Assembly (NCBI RefSeq): GCF_000499845.2
Contig: NC_023749.2
Coordinates: 12,303,625-12,367,624, forward strand
DNA from: Phaseolus vulgaris
Lineage: Eukaryota; Streptophyta; Magnoliopsida; Fabales; Fabaceae
Direction of reading: 5' to 3'
DNA: 64,000 nt
This document shows, one piece after another, positions 43,189-55,960 of the stretch. The translations under genes and the position numbers were made by a program. The number at the start of each line of letters is the position of its first letter. Positions within the stretch are counted from its first letter, which is position 1. The notes under the pieces are model-generated. The model had not been told where the DNA came from and searched no databases. It saw only the letters and a list, made by a program, of their open reading frames with translations.

Positions 43189-43408
43189 ATGATACGATGT
43201 GAAAGTTCCTATGCAGACCACGCTTGATGCGGGACAGGGGACCCTATATAGCTCAAGCTCTGTGTTAACAACTTTATCCTTTTTTTGTCTTACATATTTG
43301 TTTGTTTAAGCTACGAACGTTATTTTTGTATATGGGTTAAGACACCCCTAAAATGTTTCATTTTATTTCATTAATTTATTGCTGATAAAAAAAATGATAC
43401 TATGTGAA
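43189..43408. mobile_element. 190-bp LINE 3' tail with 15-bp target duplication
   Basis: 43204-43393 ends in ACACCCCTAAAATGTTTCAT, then TTATTGCTGATAAAAAAA, and matches the 3' end of the LINE at 8564-11226. It is flanked by ATGATACGATGTGAA (43189-43203) and ATGATACTATGTGAA (43394-43408), a 15-bp duplication with one mismatch. It is a strongly 5'-truncated copy inserted by target-primed reverse transcription. Confidence 0.88.
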
Positions 43409-43576
43409 TGTGAATAAGAGAGAGAATGAGTGAAAGACATAGAAAGAGAAAACAGATAAAATTTATTTATTTAATATTCATTTAACCACTAATAAAGAGA
43501 ACTAATATATAGGTAGAGTATGCATGGTGCCTGACCGTTACAAAAAGAATAATTGAATCAGGTAGTATGGTTAACA

Positions 43577-44968
43577 AATTCATCTTTATTATTTTGCGGA
43601 ATTAAGGTCTACCCAAAATAGAGTTGATTTATAAAAATAGTTGAGAAATATAGAAACACAAAAATTAAATTATCAGCAAAACATAAAGTAAATATAGAAA
43701 GTAATAGATTGGATTAAAAAATAAGAGAAATAAATAAATGTAATGAAAGGAAAAAATAATTAATAGTAAATATTATAAATTTTAGTTAACATGTTAAAAT
43801 CGATTGATGAAACTATCAATTGTCAACGCACGTCCCCACACGAATAAAAGAAATGTGAGTTTATATAAATAAACTTTTACCAAAATGTTATCATGACCTT
43901 TTAGGATATATTATTAATTTTATAACCTTTCTAAAATTTGCATAAAGCATTGGTTATGAATGATGTTGTATTGTACGGTGCCGATATTCCTTTGGCCTAA
44001 AACAATTGTACACTTATAATCGAAGATAATCTAAGTTCATTCGGTTGATGTGGACGAAATGATTCTCAAATTTATCGAGCATCCTTTCTATACTATAATT
44101 AGCATTATTATAATACAAAAATGTTATCCTAATATCCATATTAACTTGATAATTTGTTCTAATCAAAGGTCCCCACTACAATACTAAAAATACGTACTTA
44201 TCAAATAAATGTATGTATTAATATATGTATGGAATAATATTTATTACTTTCACTACAACATTTAACTTAGATATTGAAATATTTTTTTAGATATCTAACT
44301 TCCTTGACCAAAGACCAAAACTCAAATACTTTGCAAACTTGAGGTACCTAGAAGAAAAAAAAGAACACTTCCCTGCCTAAAAAACATGTTACCCCTGAAA
44401 TATGTTTTTGGAAAGTAAGTAATTATTTTTTTCTCTTATTAACTATTCATTAGAGTTTATTTCCGGTATTTGTTAATGCCATTCCAGATAATCTTATATT
44501 TTTTTAAATATATTTAAGAAATTTAATATTAATCAATATATAAAGACAACGTAGAAACATAATCTCATAATATTAAAGAATGCATGTAAACTTAAAATAA
44601 TATATTGAACATATATATAAAGACAAAGTAGAAATATAAATTATAGAAAAATGTATGATCAAAAAATGGTAAAAAGATTAAAAGTTAATGGACATAAATA
44701 TAATTTCTAGAAGGTAAAGTAAATGGTTTTAAAAGATGAAAGAACTCTATCAGTCAGTAGGCATTGTTCTTCTCAATATAACCTTGAATTCTTTTATTTA
44801 TAAGTTCTTCTCAATGATTACTAATCTTAATGGATACATGGGATTTCTACTTGACAATTACAATCTACAACATGTAAATGATGTGTCATTAAATACTTTG
44901 ATCTTTGATACCTCTTCAATACTCTATTCTTCCATCTCAAGCTCAAGAGCTAGGGTCAATCACTAGCA
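43577..44968. other. AT-rich intergenic DNA
   Basis: No recognised gene. The frame at 44736-44966 has no domain and ends where the foldback element starts. Confidence 0.45.
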
Positions 44969-45312
44969 TCTAAGGTATTGTTTGTCTGCTTTGGAGGTTG
45001 ATGTTTCGTTATGGTTTTGTTCTTAAAAAACATCTCAGAAAGTTGAGGGATGAAGGTGTATTTAAATTGTCTTTGACCTTGACTCCTAAGCGATGTGGAA
45101 CTATATATTGGCGGTATCGGAACAAGCCCCCAGTCGAGAGTTAAGGGAAAGCCTTTATGATCCCCATAGACGACACCAATATAATCTCACATCGCTCAGG
45201 AGTTGAGTCTAAGGACGGTTTAAATACATCTTTCTTCCTCAACTCTCTCAGACACATTTTAAGGACAAAACTGTGACGAAGCATCCATCTCCAAAGCAGA
45301 CAATACCTCGAA
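44969..45312. mobile_element. Foldback MITE-like element, 334 bp
   Basis: Terminal inverted arms of about 125 bp: 44974-45100 and 45187-45307, starting GGTATTGT and ending ACAATACC. They pair with roughly 80% identity and a few small gaps. The centre, about 85 bp, holds AACAAGCCCCCAGTCGAG. Possible 5-bp target duplication: TCTAA (44969-44973) and TCGAA (45308-45312). It has no coding capacity. The superfamily is not assigned. Confidence 0.75.
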
Positions 45313-48300
45313 TGCGATAATTGACTTTAACGATGTTATCTATCGGGGTTAAGGTAGGAACATATATTAATAAATTTTATTATCCATTATAAAAATGTCA
45401 TTAAATTATTAAGAAAAATCCAGTCTTACCAACATTATCATCTCATAAAGACTGCTACCTATGAAAAGTGAGAAGTAACAGCAGTTTAGGTTGTGCATAT
45501 GGTTGAACTGGAACTTGTATTTACTGCTGCAACACATTTGGAGAAATAGAATGAATAGGTATATATGCACAGAGAAGGTTTTTGTTTTTTCCAATTTCTC
45601 TTTTTGTAGTTGGGAAGAAAACGAAAGGAGTAGTTGAAATGGCACTATATATAAGTAGCATATATGGCTGGAAATTAGCAGGTGGCACAGGTGTATTCAT
45701 TCATGAATGCTTTCACTTCCTATCACTTTCATCAAACCATGTAATCAATGTTCTATCCATTAGCCACTACTGTATTACATTACACTATGCCTCTTAAACT
45801 CTGTGGACAAAACTTATCAATTATAATTAAGTCACACTAAATACTAACTACTCATCTTATAGTCTTGTTCTTTTCCCATACCTTACCACTAGGTTAATGA
45901 AACTAAAGTAAGAGAAATAATCTCTTTAATATTGTATAGAATATATATAGTTTTAAATTAACAAACACTGTTAGTATATGTTTGAATAATTTAAAGGAAA
46001 ATACACTAACTGATCGGTATTGTTAGCTAGGGTGTTAATTAAAATAGTTTAATAACAATTGTTTTAAATTTAAATTTATCAAACATTATAATTTTAATAT
46101 ATATAAGTTAGTTTTATAGATTTAAACAAGACTTTGTACTCCTCAACTACATAACCCATTTCTAGAAATCTACCCTCACAAGTCAAAGAAGAGACAGTAA
46201 TTGAATCTAGGGTTTATACTTGCTTGGTTTTGAGCTATACAGCTCAATATCTCCTACAATCCACTTCTAGAAAATTATATATCCTATTCAGAGATTGCGG
46301 GAAAGTTATAGATTATATATAAATAATTAATGGACAAACTTTTTTATAAATAAATAAAAGTTCTTTATAAAACAAATTTCGTGTATTTATAAATTAATTT
46401 ATAGAAACTCTTTTCTATAACTTTTTTTAAATTTTTCATGAAAAATTATTTAATTATTTTTTATTTTTCTCTTATAAGAATATTAACATCAAATATGAGG
46501 AAGATACCCGTAATATAATTATTAACAACAAAAATTGTTCTCCACATAATATTTTCTATTGTGGGCTTTTTATATGTAATTATTACCAATTTCATTCATC
46601 AATCCTCCTCCCCAAATATTCATACATTAATTAATTTAATTCAAATAAAAAAAATAAAATGAAAGACACATAAAGCCATGACGGTAGGATAAGAAACCAA
46701 AACCATTCATGCCTCACACAATCTATGGTTAATTGATGCCGGTTGTTGGGATATGCAGAAACCATGTAAACTGAATAATGGGCTAATATTATATATTAAT
46801 ATCTTATGTTAATTTATTATATATAGTTGAAAAGGTTTTATGTGAATATAAAAATGATTTTGAAGGAAGTACAAATGATAAAAAAAGAAAAATACGAGAC
46901 ACGCGTCAATAGTAATGTCTTAGGTACATTTAATTAATATATGTTGTGCTGTGCCTTCAAATGCGTGTCACAAATGGGAGTAAATGAAATTAAATTATTG
47001 TGGCGGCAGGGGAGTACTTTGTTGTATGATATGACTGTGGAATTAACACTGTCTCACTTTTCTTTTTCTTTTTTTTACATATAGGTCCAAGTTAAAAAAA
47101 AAATCATGTGAAAATTATGTGTTTACACCGACTTTTGGGTTTTGTTAAAATACTTTTTATTTTATTTTTTAAGTCTTTGTTTAGATCAAAGAAGGAAAAT
47201 AAAATAATAAAAAAGAAAAAAAATATTTTAAAAAAGGGAAAACGGTAAAAAAATTGTAACTGTTTTGAAAGAAAAAAAATATAGATTGTGGTTTACGTGA
47301 TCACCAAAGTACCTTTGGTTTTAAAAATTAAATATAATTTTTTTTACATTTATAGAAAAAATAGAAATATAATAAAGTATGTGAAAGAGTATTAGAAATC
47401 TAAGTGTAAAATTGAGTTTGTATTATACTATGAAAACATTTTTAGGGATGAAAGGATATCATTTATGACGATTGAAAAATTATTAGTTTCAAGGATATTA
47501 AAATGGATAAAAAAATGTGAAAATATGAGATAATTTATTATAAAATTTGTAAAAGTAATTGACACGCTTTATTTAGAAGAATTATTTTATAAAATTTGAG
47601 ATAAACTATGATGTTACTTATGATTTTTCTTACAAAGATGAAACTGGTGTGGTTGCCGACTGAGAAACCTTCCCTACATTGTGATCGGGATTTTCTCCTT
47701 CAGGGCCCTCTGCTCCTCCCATTTTTCTCGTGGCTACTTCACCAACTATGTCACGCATCGATCAAGGAGTAGCAATGTGAGGTGGGTCATAAGTGATCTA
47801 TCAAAAAGTGTAAAATTATTGATTCGTTTTTGGTTTCTCCAGCATAACTCATATCCTGGACGGACTAACAACGAAACGGAATGGATTTACATGCTGATTT
47901 GTATAAATAAAAAAATAATTTTTTAATTTTTAAAAAAAAAATCATACCCATTAATCTATTATTATAGTTATATTTATTTTATTTTAAAAAAATAATGTAC
48001 TAAAAAAGAGATGTTTTATTTTAATTATCTAAAATAGTTAGTATTAATAGTCATAATGAATTTAGTTTTAAGTAAATTCTTATATTTAAAATTTGTTAAT
48101 AAAAAAATAATATAAAGAAAAAATTACAATAGGATAATTAAAAAATTAGTCATCTTCATTAAAATATTTTGTCTCAAAACTTTGATAAGATACTCTTATA
48201 TATTTACACACATATATAGGAAAAAATAGATGCAAAGCAAAACTTTAATTATTTTTAATCAAGTCTTCTAACCATCCTCATACTTGAATTTATATTTTTA

Positions 48301-48953
48301 TGAACGGGCTCGTGGGTTACTGAAATGAGTCCGCACTCCTAACGTGAGGTGGACCAACCCGACTCATATTTTGCAACCCAAACGTAAGACATTCCTATGT
48401 GGGACGGGTCAACCCGCATTACCACCCCTTAACAAAATATATTTTAAATTAAAAAGGAAAAATAAAAAAGAAAGTTTGGATTTTTAAAAACTAGAAAAAT
48501 CAGAAGAGGGTTTAAGATCTCCAACAATGAAAGTTTTCTTTATGGGACTTTTTATGGCGTATAAAAAAATGATTTTGATATTGAAAATCGAATTTCGATT
48601 AAAATTCTACAAATAAATAATACTATTGTTTGTTGCAAGGAATAATTGTTGGAAATAAAAATAATTTTCTTAAATATTATGAATATTCCATTGTTGAGAG
48701 TTAAATAAATAATATTCTAATATTAAATTTTGATTAATTCGAGTTAAGAAAGAAATTTTAATATTTTATTATTATAATTAAATGTATAATTAACCTAAAG
48801 AAGTTTTAAATAGTTATTAAAAATATTTAGAAAACTTTCGCAAGCTAATCCAGTTTTAATGAAAATCGCTAATAGTTTTAAAAACTACTTCACAATTCAC
48901 TTTTGTAAAGATTTAAAATAAAGTAAATAGGGATAGCTTAATCAATAGAGAAG
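45313..48953. other. Gene-poor AT-rich stretch
   Basis: Frames at 45409-45645, 45582-45797 and 47681-47926 have no recognised domain. A less AT-rich patch at 47630-47880 and another at 48300-48430 (with GACGGGTCAACCCGC and related phrases) may be transposon scraps. No RNA gene is recognised. Confidence 0.4.
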
Positions 48954-49378
48954 TGTTATAACTCACACACAAGAGCAGGTTAGAGAGGAAGAGGAGAAAT
49001 ATTACTTGTATAGCATTATTGAAAACGTACATGATTTTATAAGGAAAAAGAAAAATATCTACTAATTCATAGATACTAATTCAGATAATGTTGATATAAA
49101 TATTATAATAGAAAAAATTCTTAAAGGGTAAACATAAAGCGAAAATTCTAAAATTGTTTCATTTTTCTCCTATTACTACTCTTCCTTAAAACAACCTCAC
49201 CACACAAATTCTTTTAGAGTTTGATTGGCTAATTTTTATGTTATTTTTTTTTGTTGACAATGTTTTTCATGTCTTCATCTATACGTGCTACTTGACTAAC
49301 GGTTTAACCTTTTTGTTTTATCATTAACTCGTTGTCCTTACCCATCATTTTACCAACTGACCCTTTCACCCCATAACA
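48954..49378 (-). mobile_element. 3' LTR of a decayed chromodomain Ty3/gypsy element
   Basis: TGTTATAACTC to CCCCATAACA, 425 bp, matching 52372-52784 at roughly 70-75%. Shared blocks include TTGTATAG-ATTATTGAAAA, AAAACAACCTCA and GGCTAA. A purine-rich tract, GGCAGAGGAAA on the minus strand, lies beside it. Confidence 0.8.
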
Positions 49379-52371
49379 TTTCCTCTGCCGTCAAAATCAA
49401 CATTGTCCTCAAGGTTGAAATTTGGATAATCTCTTGTGATGACATTGATATCTTCCCAAGTATTGTTTGATGTAGTGAGGTCATCCCATTGGATGAGGAG
49501 TTGTTGAACATGTTTGGTACCACATAATATTAAGCGAGGTGCTAAAATGTGTTTTGATTGTGTGAATGGACCTTCATATCCAAGGAATTTATGGAGTCAC
49601 ATTGGTTCTAGTGTTTGGATAGTTTGGTCCAACAAGCATTTGATGTTTTTTTTGTTCAGTTCTGAGATTGAACTTGTGGTCGAACAAGAAATGTTTAAAT
49701 GTGGAAATGGTTGTTGTGATGGCATACAATTCTTTGGTGTTTGTCGATTGCCTTTTCATAGTGGGAGATAGTTTCTTGGAGAAATATGTAATAGGGTGGT
49801 GGTGTTGCCTCAGGATTGCCCCAATACCACTTCCTGAGGCATTAGTTTTAACAATGAAGATTTATTAGAAGTTTAGGAGTGACACGGAAGAGACGGTTGT
49901 GATTATCTACTTCAATTATTCAAAGGAAACAATAGTTACAAGGTTCCATTGCAAATTATCTTTCTTCAAGAGATTAGTCAGATGAGTAACGATAGAAGCA
50001 TGCCCCTCAATAAATCTTCTATAATAATCAATTAAGTCCAAAAAACCCCTTAGTTGTTTCAGAGTTTGTGGAAGAGGCCAATCCAATAGAGCTTGTACCT
50101 TTGGTTGATCCATTGCCACTCCATTGCAAATACTGTGTGACTTGGGTAATCAATCTCAATTAAGCCAAATTGACATTTGCATAGTTTAGCATAAAGTTTT
50201 TTGTGCTACAATAATTGTAAAACCTCAAACAAGTCGTGAAGATGTTGCGAACAAGAAGAAATAAAAACTAGGATATCATAAAAAAAAACTAGTACAAACT
50301 TTCTTAGCAATCCTTGAAAGAGCTGATTCATCACACTTTGGAAGATGACGGGTGCATTGGTGGTGCCAAAAGGCATAATAAGCCATTCGAAATGGCCTTA
50401 ATGAGTTCTAAATGTCGTTTTTGGATCTATCTTCAAGAGAAACCAAGATTTGATGGTAGCCCAATCATAAATGAAGTTTAAAAAAAAATTGGCACTGTAC
50501 AACTCATCCAATAGTTCATCTACTGTGGGGATATAGTAGCTATCTTTGACAGTAATAGCATTCAAAGCCCGATAATCTGTACAAAAGCGTCATGTTCCAT
50601 CCTTCTTCTTAACCAAAAGAATAGGAGAGAAAAAGGACTAGTATTAGGAGTTATAATACCTTCCTAAATCATTCCGACAACCATCTTTTCACTTTGTGGT
50701 TGTGGGGGTATCTGTATGGTTTCACTTTAACTGGTTGGCTATCACATGGTTTTGGTTATGATCAGGTGGTAAACCCTGAAGGTTTCTCAAATACCTCCTT
50801 GTTGGTGTGCAAGGATGAATATTTGGATGGAAGGTTGACCCCACATCTTCTGAAACATCCGGAAGTTGGAGCTGAATGACAAATAATTTTGCTCTGGCCT
50901 GGATGTACAAAAATCTTCTTGTGTGATGATATTGTGCTAGTGTAAGTAATGTGGATTTTTTCTCTCCACATAACGTAATAAATGCCCCTCCCAAATAAAA
51001 CTTCAGTAAGAGAGTACTGTAGTAGAAAATATGTGGGCCTAAGGTTGCCAGCCACGAAGCTCCCAATACCATACCAACATCCATAACAAACAGTACATAT
51101 ACTCGTAGTGTTAGTTTATGGCCTTGCACCAAAACTATGACTTCTTTCATTAATTCTTCCACCAGCAGTGCATTACCATTGCTAACCAAGACATGTAAAC
51201 TAAGAATAGGTTCCATTAATAGCTTTAAATGTTGAGCGATTTGAGGTTGCAAAAAATTGTCAGAGCTACCACTATCTAATAAGATTTGCATATACACCAT
51301 TGATGGACCCTTGGAATCTCATAGCACATATCCTGTGAATCCTTTTAAAGCATTGTATGAAAAATGATCTTGTAGTTCACTGGTTGGACTGTTCTCATTA
51401 TAAAAACTAGGGGATTGTAGGTTAGGTTGTTGAGCCTCTAAATCTGCAAAATATAAGAGTAAGTATTGCTTGTTGGAACAATTATGTGTAGGTGTGAACT
51501 TGTTATCACAAGTATAACACAAGCCTTTTTCTCATCATAATTGCATTCAACTGGGAGAATCTTTGGATATTGGGTGGTTTAGCATGTGGTGGGTTTGGTT
51601 TTTGATTGGGCAAAGAGAGAAGGCTAGGAATGTTAGTAGGTTTCTAGTGGGAGGTGACAATTTTTGTGAAGGGTGAAAAGAAGGTAGTTGTATCCTTGTC
51701 TTCAAACAATCTGGCTAGGGCTTTTAATAAGGAGTGGGGACTTTTGGGATAATATGTCTATATGAATATCCAACTTTAACCCACTGATGAAACAGTCAAG
51801 CAAGATCTCAGTGACTCTAGTGATTCTATTTGCCAACGTTGTGAACTTCATATAGTATTCAACAACAAAGTTTCGTTGTGTCAATTTAAATAGCATAGAT
51901 CATGGACATTCAAATGGGGAGGGACCAAATTCCACCTCTAAGGCGCGAGTGAAACTCTGCCAAGATGGAAACAGGTTGTTCTTCTACATCATTTGAAACC
52001 ACATAACAATATCTTTGTAGAGGTGGAGGGCAATTATAGTAAAGCATGGTAAATCTGGTGTTGCATAGTACTTAAAAAAATTGTTCAGCTTGGAATACTC
52101 ATTGAAATACATTTGAACCATCAAACCTAGGGAAATCCATTTTTATGTTGCGGACCTGGAATGGTGGTGTGTGTGTGAGCTACTTCTGTCTGAATCAGTG
52201 TGTGAACTACCACTAGTGTGCGTCATCGAGATTTCTTTCATAGCAAATTCCAATTGCTAGAAGTGATACTCGTAGTTAGCATTGCATGTCGAGTTTTGAA
52301 ATCTTCTTAACATAATTTCTGAACTCTTTTAATCTTGTATCGTCCGTCATTATTATGATGAAAACACCAAA
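49379..52371 (-). pseudogene. Broken gag-pol of a chromodomain Ty3/gypsy element
   Basis: Minus-strand homology, 5' to 3'. Gag: LFKLTQRNFVVEYYMKFTTL and LLDCFISGLKLDI, near 51900-51700. A zinc-knuckle remnant: CYTCDNKFTPTHNC, near 51520. Protease: ILLDSGSSDNFLQPQIAQHL and VLGASWLATLGPH, about 51290-51030. Reverse transcriptase, about 50640-50200, where the usual F-D-D box reads F-Y-D. The RT end and RNase H start: WPLPQTLKQLRGFLDL and YYRRFIEGHA. RNase H scraps follow down to about 49620. Then come GTKHVQQLLIQWDDL and NNTWEDI, NFNLEDNVDFDGRGNV, the chromodomain and C-terminal tail. Most of the integrase is deleted. There are numerous stops and frameshifts. Confidence 0.87.
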
Positions 52372-52784
52372 TGTTATAAATCATGTACAATAACAAGCTA
52401 GAGAGAATGAAGAAAAATAGTATTTGTATAGTATTATTGAAAATATACATCACAAATTTCTTATAATGAAAAAGGAAAACATTCATTGACTCAGTGAATG
52501 CTGATACATATACTAGAATGGAAAAAAATCCCTTGATGGCCAGAGAGAGAGAGAATTCCAAAATGGATTCCCCTTTTTCTGCTACCATTGTTACTCCTCA
52601 AAACAACCTCAACACAAGAATTCATTCAGGGTTTAATTGGCTAACTTTTTACATTCACCTTTTCAATTGGAAGTGTTTTTTGTCCTCATCCGTATGTTCC
52701 ACCTGGCTAACGGTTTCACCTTCTTGTTTTGTCATCAGCCTGTTTTCCTTATCCACCATTTTATCAACCAACTATTTTACCCCA
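52372..52784 (-). mobile_element. 5' LTR of the decayed chromodomain element, distal end eroded
   Basis: Starts TGTTATAAATC, beside TTTGGTGTTTTCATC (minus strand), the likely primer-site remnant. It matches the other LTR up to ACCCC near 52783, where the final CATAACA is missing. No target duplication is visible. The strong LTR divergence indicates an old insertion. Confidence 0.78.
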
Positions 52785-54430
52785 ATTTATATTAGTTTAC
52801 CTTAATTTTGATTATGTTTAATTCTCTTTTGCAACTTGTAGAGAGTTATATTAATCATAAATTATTATATGTAATGTTCTTTACTCTTGACTTCTTTTGC
52901 CTTATAGGAGTACATAAAATCTCTTCATATTATTTGTTATTTTTTTTCCCTAAGATTAAGCACTACATAACCATGTCTCTACAAGATAAGTATTTAAGGC
53001 TATACAACAATAAGTTGTTTCGTGTTTAGAAGGAAACTCTCATAAAGAAACATTCCTTCGTTTTAGAGTCTTAACTTTACTTGATGAAGGATTTACAAAA
53101 ATGAGTTCTCTCTAAGTGGTCTATCAACATACTACAATTTCTTAGGAATTAGAAGCTTTAAGGCTTAGCTTTACATGCAAAGAATCATGTAGAACATGCG
53201 CTTTTCACTTCAATTCATTACTCATATATTCATGTATATGTTTCCTTTTATAAACATCCTAAAAAGAACTAGAGACTTGTGTGTTTTTTTTTTCCTTTTA
53301 TCAACGTCTTATCGGACCATACTTAACTTTTGGTTGACACATTTTGTTGTGATACTCAAAAGTTTTATAAAATGTTTTCAGAGTGTTTAATGAAATGACT
53401 TATTACAGTAAGATTAGATTGTGTTTTATATTTTTTTTTTCATATTTAAACAAGTAGATAGATACATCAAACTATGTAATTATTTGCTGTCATGGGTGTG
53501 TGAGCATGACATAAGATTAAAACTTACTTCATACCATAAGCTCATATATTCTTAACACTGACAATATTATTGGATCCCTCAAAATATCAACATTATTATT
53601 AAATGTCTAATTTTTAAAAGAATGAAACAAAAATCAAAGCATCACAAATGATGGAGAATGCATATCAAGGCTATAAAAATAAATATTAATGAAAGTTATT
53701 TGTAAGGTACGGCTAGTTAAGATGTGTGTTATTATGATTATGAAATACGGGTTAGAACCTGTAATTATCCATATAAATCTTAAGTAAGAGAAACAATTAC
53801 AAATAATTACAAATGGACAAGTTAGTACAATGCTCTCAACCATTTTATTTAAATTATTTACATTTGAACACTTTATGGCTTTCTTGTTAAAATATCTTTA
53901 TTTCTAAAGATATTTATAAATATTCAATTTATTAAAATTTAATCATAAAAAATAAATCTCTAAAAAAAAGCATTTATCCCTTTCCTCAAATATTTATGAC
54001 ATTATTTTTGTTTTTGTTGACAAAAACTCAACGAGCATAAACTATGTCTATTTTTTTTCACTATTGTACATACTTATAGACCTAATTCAACATATTTTTG
54101 TTTTCTTACATTACTAACTACACATAACCCCTATAGTAAACTGTTCGGGGGTGTATCTGTCCCACATGTAGCAGCATGTATCCACAAAGTGTTTTGCCTC
54201 TCATTTTTAACTTTCCATGTTCTTTGTGACCTTTATTTCGATAAATGCATCTTCTATCCTAATTTCTTCAAAAATAACTTCTCTATTTTTTTTTTATAAT
54301 TTTATTGAACCGAGAATAAACATACAAAAATTTCTTAGCTTAGTATTTTTCTTGATGGAAAAATCACAAAAATCTTCTTCGATGAATAGACTATTAAAGT
54401 AGTTGCTTAGATTCTGTGAATGAGGGTTAG
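52785..54430. other. AT-rich intergenic DNA
   Basis: No gene recognised. Frames at 52808-53029, 53196-53390, 53634-53843 and 54217-54402 are Phe/Ile/Leu-rich chance frames. Confidence 0.45.
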
Positions 54431-54670
54431 ATTGGGCTGAATCCTTGACAAGTGGCATGGTAGTTGCTCCACATGTTTTGGTGTTGTAACTCCAGCTTGA
54501 GACATGTGCCTCCAACAAGGGCCCTAGAGTTCATTGGAAGTAAATGTCCTCACATTTTCTTCCCCATTGGGCTCACGTGGGCCGTATCACTGGGCCCACA
54601 TATGTTTGCTTGTCAGTAGCAGCCCAAGCAAGCAACTTCAGGTATCCTTTCACTGTTTCAGATTGGGCTG
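54431..54670. promoter_or_regulatory. Cluster of TGGGCY (site II) motifs with a G-box
   Basis: TGGGCT or TGGGCC occurs at about 54433, 54568, 54578 and 54590 (the last, TGGGCCCA, is palindromic), in reverse as AGCCCA near 54623, and again near 54664. CACGTG lies at about 54574-54579. In plants such clusters mark promoters of many housekeeping genes. No clear gene follows on either side, so the promoter role is inference. Confidence 0.4.
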
Positions 54671-54938
54671 TGCTAAAAAGCATGGTGTTGGGGTGGTTGT
54701 TGAGGAGTCTTCTGGCACTGTCACTGTCAGTTTGTTTCCCACGGGTGGTTGAAGAGATAACACTTCCAAGTGATACTGTTGAGGGAATCAATTTTGGTGT
54801 TGGTTGTGGTTTCAGTTTTGATGTTTTTTTCTGCTTGCAAATTGGACACACCCAAGTGTTCCTGTTCATAAACTTCCATTGCATGCTGCTTTCATTAAAC
54901 ATTGAACGAGGATTAGTGTAATAATTAAGGACTTGCAT
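54573..54938 (-). CDS. Unclassified 121-residue frame in a less AT-rich patch
   Basis: A minus-strand frame that includes NTWVCPICKQKKTSKLK and LLAWAATDKQTYVGP. A plus-strand frame of similar length (54544-54921) overlaps it. I recognise neither. The patch (about 54400-54920) has higher GC than its surroundings, so it may be an exon, a non-coding transcript or a transposon scrap. Confidence 0.15.
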   Translation of the reverse strand: MQVLNYYTNPRSMFNESSMQWKFMNRNTWVCPICKQKKTSKLKPQPTPKLIPSTVSLGSVISSTTRGKQTDSDSARRLLNNHPNTMLFSTAQSETVKGYLKLLAWAATDKQTYVGPVIRPT

Positions 54939-54939
54939 A

Positions 54940-55960
54940 TATACAAAAATAGCACCTTCTATTTCTTAATAAAATATGTAATACTGGATGTCCCGATAGC
55001 CAACTAAGATTACAGACAAATACGTAATTAGACGAAAATAAACTAGATTAAACGCAAAGCACGATTAAGGTGCAATTGAGTCTTCAACCGGACTCAAAAG
55101 CAGGTCCATAAGAGTCAGAACACATCTATAGTAATATAAATAGAGGAAGAGACATAACACTCAAGGTAACTATTTACTCCCTACTCCTCACAAAAATTTG
55201 TCTATAATTATTAATATAGCTAAATGCTAATATTTTCATTAATTTTTTTTTAGAATAAAAAACATGACCCCTTACATACTGTTAATTAAGGAAGCAATAG
55301 GTTTAAGAATATTTAAAATATCGAAATTATTGAACTATATATATTGTCTGAATATCTTTAATCACATTGATTTATCTCAAATTAAATCCCTATTTCAATT
55401 TCCTATATATTTATCAATCAACATTTATGATCAATTGGTATGGCCTCGCATATGAAAGATGGCTCCGACTCAACAAGTTTGAAGGGGAACTATGAGATGA
55501 ACAACCCAATTACACAACTCCAACCTTAACGTAATAAAGTCATTCCTAAGTATCTATAAATTTATGTCACTAATTAGTTGCAATGTTATGACTTGAGATA
55601 CAAATGGTGGCTCAGATTCAATGAGTTAGAAAGACGATTGTGAGATATAATAGAGTCCGAACCAAGTATCAAAAACACTATATTACTAATTAGTTGGGAA
55701 ATGGTGCATGATATGGTGCCGAATAATATCTTTCTTTAAGTTTTTAAGGATATATTTCAATCCGTGTTTGAATCCGTTGATAAGCAACAAAATGAGTGAG
55801 GAAAAGCAGGATGATTAAGGATGATTACTGTTTAGTAGACAATGAATGCTAGATATGTACGTGCTAAAATACGATTTTAACCTTCTTTTACATGTGTATG
55901 TCACCGAAAAATACACATTGATTATCCATGACATATTGAAATTATCAGGTTTATTTTTTA
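54940..55960. other. No recognisable gene
   Basis: AT-rich, with scattered phrases such as GGCTCCGACTCAACAAGTTT (55460) and a diverged second copy near 55608 (GTGGCTCAGATTCAATGAGTT). These look like a diverged duplicated repeat of about 150 bp. Confidence 0.35.

Larger units (their letters stand above)
40802..43576 (-). mobile_element. Decayed Ty1/copia element, internally deleted
   Basis: Short LTRs of about 170 bp are recognisable at about 40802-40970 (3' LTR) and 43403-43576 (5' LTR). They share AGATAAAATT-TTATTTAATATTC, ATATAGGTAGAGTAT and AATTGAAT-AGGTAGTATGGTTAACA. On the minus strand they begin TGTTAACC. A purine-rich tract (ACAGAGGAA) precedes the 3' LTR, and a GTATCATGAGC primer-site remnant lies at 43185-43195. 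I find no clean target duplication. Coding remains are listed separately. A LINE tail is inserted at the LTR/primer-site boundary. Confidence 0.85.

Noticed and set aside
48300..48430. A tRNA or structured RNA, because of the GC-rich patch
   Set aside because: No cloverleaf or conserved A/B boxes; it is more likely a repeat scrap.
54400..54940. Insertion of organelle DNA
   Set aside because: The higher GC prompted the idea, but I recognise no plastid or mitochondrial gene sequence.
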